Assembly (NCBI GenBank): GCA_035764445.1 | Contig: DASTZF010000256.1 | Span: 1 to 9,677 of the forward strand | Direction: 5' to 3' | From: JAEUPI01 sp035764445 | Lineage (GTDB): Bacteria; Pseudomonadota; Gammaproteobacteria; Burkholderiales; Burkholderiaceae_C | Length of the DNA stretch: 9,677 nt | Made by a program: the position numbers and the translations under genes | Shown: positions 5,775 through 9,677 of the stretch, piece by piece | How positions within the stretch are numbered: the first letter of the stretch is position 1 | Layout: each line of letters begins with the position of its first letter | Notes under the pieces: model-generated | The model's input: only the letters and a program-made list of their open reading frames with translations | Databases searched by the model: none | What the model was told of the DNA's origin: nothing

Positions 5775-6445
5775 CCGTTCTCGACCGTCACCTTCTGCCC
5801 CACGGTCATCTGCGCGTCCTGCGTGACCGTGCGGGTACTGCCATCGTCCATGCGGATCTGCAACTGATAGCGAGTGGTCGACTTGTAGCGCTTCTCGGCC
5901 TCGTTGCCAGCCAGCCCGCCGCCGACGGCGCCGACGACGGTCGCCACATCCTTGCCACGCCCGCCGCCCACTTGATGACCGAGCACCCCGCCGAGCACCG
6001 CGCCGGCCACCGCACCGACCCCTTTGGACTCACCCTTGACCTCCACAGGGGTGACAGCTTCGACCGTGCCGCAGACGGCGCACACCGCCTTGGGCGGCGG
6101 CGGTGGTAGCTGCGCCACCTTCTCGGTCGGCGTAACGCTGGCGGGGGCCGGGTCGGCAGCAACCTCGGCCGCATGCTTCTTCGCCGGCTTGGCTGCGGCG
6201 GTCTTGGCCGGCGCTCGGGGCGCGACCGGCTCGGGCGCGGGCGCCCGGGACGCCGCTGGCTCGGGCGCGGGTGCCTCGGTCGCCACCGCGGCGACGGGAG
6301 CCGGAGCCGGTGCGGCCACCGGTGTCGGACTGACCGGAGGGGCCGCCTGGGGCGCGGGGCTGGGAGAGCATGCGGCCAGCGCGGCGGCCAGCACGGCCAC
6401 CGGCAGCACCGCGGGCCGTGAGGGAATCGTGGAGACCGTCTTCAC
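5753..6445 (-). CDS. Glycine-zipper outer-membrane lipoprotein
   Basis: A 230-residue envelope lipoprotein. The N-terminus has Lys2 and Arg10, a hydrophobic stretch at 11-25, and the lipobox LAAC with the lipidated Cys26. A Pro/Ala-rich linker at 27-118 would reach across the periplasm. Within it a ten-residue unit, APAPEPxAxR, is repeated twice, mirrored by a 30-base repeat at DNA level. A CAVC pair follows (C122, C125). A glycine-zipper region at 141-182 (GVGAVAGAVLGGVLG, then VVGAVGGGLAGN) fits the Rick_17kDa/SlyB-like family, and the C-terminus is beta-rich (YQLQIRMDDGSTRTV). I start at GTG 6445 because GAGGAG lies five bases upstream and the signal peptide then has a normal length. An upstream start at 6478 would add 11 residues. 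It is divergent from the secreted-protein gene at 6684. The 3' end abuts the IS30 remnant. Confidence 0.9.
   Translation of the reverse strand: MKTVSTIPSRPAVLPVAVLAAALAACSPSPAPQAAPPVSPTPVAAPAPAPVAAVATEAPAPEPAASRAPAPEPVAPRAPAKTAAAKPAKKHAAEVAADPAPASVTPTEKVAQLPPPPPKAVCAVCGTVEAVTPVEVKGESKGVGAVAGAVLGGVLGHQVGGGRGKDVATVVGAVGGGLAGNEAEKRYKSTTRYQLQIRMDDGSTRTVTQDAQMTVGQKVTVENGQVSPAQ
6228..6275 (-). repeat. 30-base direct repeat in the lipoprotein linker
   Basis: The 18-base segments at 6228-6245 and 6258-6275 differ at one position and are spaced 30 bases apart. On the minus strand each belongs to a ten-codon unit encoding APAPEP and flanking residues. Slippage here could lengthen or shorten the linker without breaking the frame. 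Confidence 0.75.
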
Positions 6446-6683
6446 GCTCACTCCTCTTCTCTTGACTGAACGGGACATTCAAACTTTCGGTGGTTGGCAC
6501 GTTACTTGAACGGCATCACCCGGATGCAGTTGACCACTGCGCCTGTAAGCGGAGTTTTCGCGGCAGCGCATCCGACATCGTGAGCGCTCGTAAGGGAGCG
6601 TAGAGATCCGGACGATGCCGCACTTTGTCCACCGACGGGTCGACGCGGCGTTGATATCGTTTCGTCTGATGAGGAGAAGGTTG
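6446..6683. promoter_or_regulatory. Divergent promoter region
   Basis: These 238 bases separate the minus-strand lipoprotein gene from the plus-strand secreted-protein gene, so both promoters should be here. On the plus strand TTGACC at 6530-6535 resembles a -35 box but has no good -10 at the right distance. A short CGCTC/GAGCG stem lies at 6585-6589 and 6596-6600. I see no stronger site and no gene. Confidence 0.4.
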
Positions 6684-7094
6684 ATGAGACGATTGACGCT
6701 CCTTGCGGCGCTCGCAGCAGCTGCTTGGTGTCCTGCCTATGCCGGACCCAATGTCGGTGTTTCCATCGACATCAACCAACCCGGTGTCTATGGGCGAATC
6801 GACATCGGCAACATGCCGCCGCCACCTGTTGTCTACGCACAGCCAGTCGTCATCGCGCCGGCGCCAGTAGCGGTCTATCGTCAACCGATCTACCTCTACG
6901 TGCCGCCGGCGCATCAAGCCAGCTGGGGGCGGTACTGCGACAACTATGCGGCTTGTGGCCAGCCGGTCTACTTCGTGCAAGAAGCGTGGGTCAAGGAGCG
7001 CTACTACCGCGAGCGCGGCGATCGAAACGACGAGGACCATGACTCGCGCCATCGACACAAGCGAGGCCGCGGTCACAACCACGACGACGACTGA
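6684..7094 (+). CDS. Small secreted Pro/Tyr-rich protein with charged tail
   Basis: A 136-residue exported protein of unknown function, of a type I recall from Burkholderiales genomes. A signal peptide at 1-20 ends PAYA, before GPNVGVSIDINQPGVYGRID. The centre is rich in Pro, Val and Tyr (PPPPVVYAQPVVIAPAPVAV at 45-64). A segment with two cysteines, YCDNYAACGQPVYFV at 84-98, could form a disulphide. The tail from about 103 is very rich in Arg, Asp and His (RHRHKRGRGHNHDDD). ATG 6684 is chosen because AGGAG at 6672-6676 is seven bases upstream and the signal peptide then starts MRRLTLL. ATG 6669 would add only five residues. It precedes the beta-barrel gene by 75 bases on the same strand, so the two may be co-transcribed. 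The His/Asp tail could bind metal, but that is a guess. Confidence 0.87.
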   Translation: MRRLTLLAALAAAAWCPAYAGPNVGVSIDINQPGVYGRIDIGNMPPPPVVYAQPVVIAPAPVAVYRQPIYLYVPPAHQASWGRYCDNYAACGQPVYFVQEAWVKERYYRERGDRNDEDHDSRHRHKRGRGHNHDDD

Positions 7095-7169
7095 GCATCG
7101 TGGCCTGAGGCTGAGCTGCTTCGGCCGATCGATGCGCCGCCAACACGCAAAACACGGGAGTCAACCCTT

Positions 7170-7688
7170 ATGAACGCGACTCGCTCGCTTCGCGCCTTCA
7201 AGCTCGCGGCCACACTGGGCGCGGCGCTCGTTACCGGTGGCGGCGCACTCGCGCAGACGGCTGGCGGCGTGTACGGCGGCATCGGCATCGGCAATGCCAC
7301 CGACTTCGGCACGGCGGTCAAGCTATACGTTGGCGCGCCGCTGGGACCGCGCTTTGGCTGGGAAGCCCAGTACACCAATTTCGGCTCCGTCACCGAAGCA
7401 ACGCCTTTCGGCCCGCAGGATGCCTCGGCGTTCGCGCTGGGTGGTTCGCTGATGGGCTACCTGCCCCTGCAGAGCAACGTCAGCGGCTTCGGGAAGATCG
7501 GACTGCACTACGTGGACGCCAAGGCCAGCCTACCGGGCATCTCCAACTCCGACAGCTCGATTGAGTTCGGCATCGGGGTCGGCGTGCTCTGGCAAGTCGC
7601 ACCGCAATGGGGCCTGCGCGCCGAATTCGAGAACATCGGCGGTAGCGGCGGAAGTCTGTTTACGGTGGGCGCGCAGATCAGGTTCTGA
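7170..7688 (+). CDS. Outer-membrane beta-barrel protein, OmpA/OmpW-like small barrel
   Basis: A 172-residue outer-membrane protein. A signal peptide at 1-28 has Arg5, Arg8 and Lys11, a hydrophobic core and the cleavage motif ALA before Q29. The mature part of about 144 residues alternates hydrophobic and polar residues with Gly and aromatic girdle positions (VYGGIGIGN, AVKLYVGAPLG, GWEAQYTNFG, FALGGSLMGYL, GFGKIGLHYV, EFGIGVGVLW, LRAEFENIG, FTVGAQIRF). That suits an eight-stranded barrel. It ends in Phe, the usual C-terminal signal for barrel assembly. No peptidoglycan-binding OmpA domain follows, so it is a bare barrel. GGGAG at 7156-7160 lies nine bases before ATG 7170. The gene is intact, but everything downstream of it is broken. 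Confidence 0.9.
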   Translation: MNATRSLRAFKLAATLGAALVTGGGALAQTAGGVYGGIGIGNATDFGTAVKLYVGAPLGPRFGWEAQYTNFGSVTEATPFGPQDASAFALGGSLMGYLPLQSNVSGFGKIGLHYVDAKASLPGISNSDSSIEFGIGVGVLWQVAPQWGLRAEFENIGGSGGSLFTVGAQIRF

Positions 7689-7729
7689 GCGGTCGCGCGG
7701 GCCGCAACGGGCAGCTTTCGGTCGCGGCC

Positions 7730-8196
7730 GCCGCTCAACAGCCGAGTCTGGTCGCACGACTGCGAGTCATACTCGGTGAGAACATCTCAACCGGCCCCGA
7801 GTTTGGCCATGTGGTGACGCCAGGCGACTTCAACGACGGTCGCTTCCACGATCTCATGGAGTCCGAGCTTCTGATCCACAACACCATCGACGAGCTCGTG
7901 GGCTCGCTGCTTGAACCAAGCGCGTTCTTCAAGCACGCAATGGAATCCGACTGCCTGGCCTCCGCAGGGCCACCGCTCGATTCAAGGATCCCCGGAGCAA
8001 CGGGCAGATCGTGGAGGAGTTGATCGACCACATCGTCGTTTCGCCCGGAGTGTGGAGTGGATCGGGCGTGTTTCGGATCAAGCCCGAGGGCTGCCTTGTC
8101 GAAGCAGATGCTTGGAACTCGCATGCCGACCTCGCTGACCCGGACGGTGCCCGCCAGAACCGACCAAGTGATCACAAACCGGTTTCGGCGGTGATC
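7730..8196 (+). pseudogene. Endonuclease/exonuclease/phosphatase family gene, 5'-truncated and frameshifted
   Basis: This is the C-terminal half of an EEP-fold phosphodiesterase or nuclease. In one plus frame it reads AAQQPSLVARLRVILGENIS and on to TPGDFNDGRFHDLM, with the family GDFND motif at 7823-7837, and through SAFFKHAMESDCLASA. At about 7967 the reading moves to another frame and continues ATARFKDPRSNGQIVEELIDHIVV to RPSDHKPVSAVI, with the second catalytic motif SDH at 8167-8175. The shift corresponds to one missing or two extra bases in the GG run at 7967-7969. The N-terminal half with the metal-binding Asn/Glu motifs is absent; the fragment begins some tens of bases after the beta-barrel gene stop. 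The gene cannot make an active enzyme. The exact left junction and native stop cannot be fixed by eye. Confidence 0.8.
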
Positions 8197-8556
8197 GCGA
8201 GTGGGACGACCAGGTCCTTCGAGCGCGACGGCGGGCCGAATCGCACTGATCGTCACTCCACGAATCCTTCAACTCGAACGACACCACATCACCACTGTCC
8301 CACGATAGCGCTTTGACCACGGCCAGTTGAAGGCGAGACTTCGTGTCCATTGCCACTTGAAGCCGCGAGCCGGCATCGACCCGCTGAAAGCGCCCGACGC
8401 GTTCCATACGAACCCGCTTCGTGGGCGAGATCCGGAACTCGTCAGGGGAACCGCTGGCGCCGGTGACCTGCGCTTCAATCAGTTGCGCACACTCGCGCTC
8501 CAATGCCTCGATACCCGCCGTGATCCTGAGAACGGGGCGTTGCAGCAAGGTCGTTG
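8197..8556 (-). other. Unassigned open stretch, possible gene fragment
   Basis: A minus-strand frame running from 8548 towards 8230 reads like protein rather than noise: LRITAGIEALERECAQLIEA, then DEFRISPTKRVRMERVGRF and RLQVAMDTKSRLQLAVVKAL, then DSGDVVSFELKDS. It has balanced charge and little of the Arg/Ala bias of shadow frames. I do not recognise the family. The frame has only a TTG start at 8548, right at the break in the alanine racemase. Below about 8196 it runs antisense to the EEP remnant. It may be the C-terminal part of a gene brought here by the rearrangement that cut alr. Confidence 0.4.
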
Positions 8557-8724
8557 GAAACCGTCCGCGAGCTCAGCCAACGCGCCAGCGCACTGTTCCG
8601 CGCCACGCCCATAGGCGTTCGCCTTCAGCACGGCAAGCACACGCCCACCATGCAGGGTACGCAGATGCCGATAGTTGTGGCGCAGGGCGTCGGTATCGAT
8701 GCAAACGCGCGCCGGCCTGCTCAT
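8557..8724 (-). pseudogene. alr: Alanine racemase, N-terminal 56 codons only
   Basis: Alanine racemase interconverts L- and D-alanine using pyridoxal phosphate. The fragment begins MSRPARVCIDTDALRHNYRH and includes VLAVLKANAYGRG with the cofactor lysine Lys34. It continues to ELADGF at residue 56, after which the family sequence (normally AVA.IEEA..LR) is lost. The frame runs on into unrelated residues. Full-length enzymes are about 360 residues, so most of the barrel and the catalytic tyrosine domain are gone. ATG 8724 overlaps the TGA of the dehydrogenase gene by ATGA, the remains of a translationally coupled dadA-alr (dadX-type) operon. Inactive as it stands; the cell must have another racemase for cell-wall D-alanine. 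Confidence 0.85.
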
Positions 8725-9500
8725 GCAGCAACCTGCGCTTGCCATTGAGGGGTCGGCGTGCGTCCGTAGCGCTCAATGCCAAGCCCGTCGGGATCAATCT
8801 CTGGCGCACGACCCGTCACAAGGTGCGCGATCAGACGGCCCGACCCGGCCGCCATCGTCCAGCCCAGCGTCCCGTGTCCAGTGTTGAGGAACAGGCGCTG
8901 CACCTGCGTGGCACCGACGATGGGGGTGCTGTCGGGCGTCATCGGCCGCAGGCCAGTCCAGAACTCGCCCGACTTCATGTCACCGGCTCCGGGGAACAGA
9001 TCATTGACGACCAACTCGAGCGTCTTGCGCCGACCAGATCGCAATGCCAGATCGAACCCGGCCAATTCCGCCATGCCACCAATTCGGATGCGCCGATCGA
9101 ATCGCGTCACAGCGACCTTGTGAGTCTCGTCCAGCACGGTCGACACCGGCGCCATCGCCTCATCGCGCAGATCGACCGTCAGCGAATAGCCCTTCACCGG
9201 GTAGACGGGCACGTCAATGCCAAGTGGCTTCACCAGCGCTGCAGTGTGGCTTCCAAGCGCAACCACGCAACGATCGGCGTGCAAGCGCTCGCCGCCAGCG
9301 AGCTTCACCGCCGTGAAACGGCCGCGTTGGACTTCGATGCCCTCGATCGCGGTATCGAAGCGGAACTGAACGCCCATAGCCGCTGCGCGCGCAGCGAGCT
9401 GGCGGGTGAAGAGTGCAGTCACCCGTTTCGTTGTTCGGCAACCGGAGGCCCCCGGCCAAACGTTCCTTCACTCGCGCAAGCGCCGGCTCGGCCCGGGACT
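8721..9500 (-). pseudogene. dadA: D-amino acid dehydrogenase, 5'-truncated and frameshifted
   Basis: DadA is a membrane-associated FAD enzyme that oxidises D-alanine to pyruvate and passes electrons to the respiratory chain. The last 230 or so residues are clear: FTRQLAARAAAMGVQFRFDT, VYPVKGYSLTVDL, VSTVLDETHKVAVTRFD, RIRIGGMAELAGF, FWTGLRPMTPDSTPIVGAT and LNTGHGTLGWTMAAGSGRL. Upstream, in another frame, EPALARVKERLAGGLRLPNN and ETGDC continue the family alignment. Between TGC (9417-9415) and CTC (9413-9411) only a single base remains at 9414 where a Gln-type codon is expected, a two-base loss or one-base gain. Before about 9490 on the reading path the homology stops, and the N-terminal FAD-binding GxGxxG segment is missing. 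The full protein would be about 430 residues. It is followed by alr with an ATGA overlap. Confidence 0.88.
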
Positions 9501-9677
9501 GTGAGTTCGCAAGCTCCCCAGGAAGCTGACATCGACGCGTGGACCCGGCCGGCTAAGGTCAGCCGTCGAGGTCACTCGGCAGTAGGCGACGTCGAACTCA
9601 AGCAAGCCCGCGAGTTGTTCGCTTTGCTGACCTTGCTCACGAGTTCGCCGCGCCGTGGCACTGCCTGGCGACGTGCC
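9501..9677. other. Unassigned sequence at window end, with inverted repeats
   Basis: No gene can be supported here. The sequence replaces the missing N-terminal half of dadA. AAGGTCAGC at 9555-9563 is the exact complement of GCTGACCTT at 9626-9634, and GCTGAC at 9525-9530 also pairs with GTCAGC at 9558-9563. It could be part of another mobile element or of a structured RNA that continues beyond the window. Confidence 0.35.

Noticed and set aside
6024..6509. Plus-strand Gly/Ala-rich frame opposite the lipoprotein gene
   Set aside because: The composition mirrors the Pro/Ala linker and glycine zipper on the minus strand; no start signals.
7689..7730. Terminator after the beta-barrel gene
   Set aside because: GC-rich sequence with possible short stems but no T-run follows.
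7735..8256. Minus-strand frame of 173 codons opposite the EEP remnant
   Set aside because: The plus strand shows family motifs GDFND and SDHKPV; this frame shows none.

Overview
The window looks like a piece of a GC-rich betaproteobacterial chromosome, most likely Burkholderiales. The reasons are the GC-rich codon use, the small secreted protein starting GPNVGVSI (a type I associate with Comamonadaceae-like genomes), the dadA-alr gene order, and the fused-looking families of lipoprotein and hydrolase. This assignment is inference from gene content; no rRNA or tRNA gene is present to anchor it.

Layout. Positions 1-1815 are the 3' part of a group II intron: folded-RNA sequence, a reverse transcriptase/maturase gene (323-1654), domain V (1667-1699) and an unusually large domain VI ending near 1815. 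The 5' end of the intron lies outside the window. Next comes about 260 bases of unassigned exon-side sequence and then two small genes of unknown function overlapping by ATGA (2081-2347 and 2344-2592). From 2763 to 5067 the minus strand carries two different alpha/beta hydrolases: a 213-residue dienelactone-hydrolase-like enzyme and a 406-residue GHSMG lipase-like enzyme, separated by a candidate minus-strand terminator. A truncated IS30-family element (about 5123-5676) sits just upstream of the lipase-like gene and ends against the 3' end of a glycine-zipper lipoprotein gene (5753-6445, minus).

Positions 6684-7688 hold two plus-strand envelope genes, a small secreted Pro/Tyr-rich protein and an outer-membrane beta-barrel, divergent from the lipoprotein. 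All three encode exported proteins.

From 7689 to the end no intact gene is visible. There is a 5'-truncated and frameshifted endonuclease/exonuclease/phosphatase (EEP) gene on the plus strand, an unassigned open stretch on the minus strand, the first 56 codons of an alanine racemase, and a 5'-truncated, frameshifted D-amino acid dehydrogenase. The last two still share the ATGA overlap of a former D-alanine catabolic operon. Together with the intron and the IS remnant this reads as a region being rearranged and eroded, with a few intact envelope and hydrolase genes left between the scars.

I see no CRISPR array and no tRNA, and no intact multi-gene defence system. The least explained intact item is the coupled pair of small genes after the intron; the most distinctive structural item is the enlarged domain VI of the intron.
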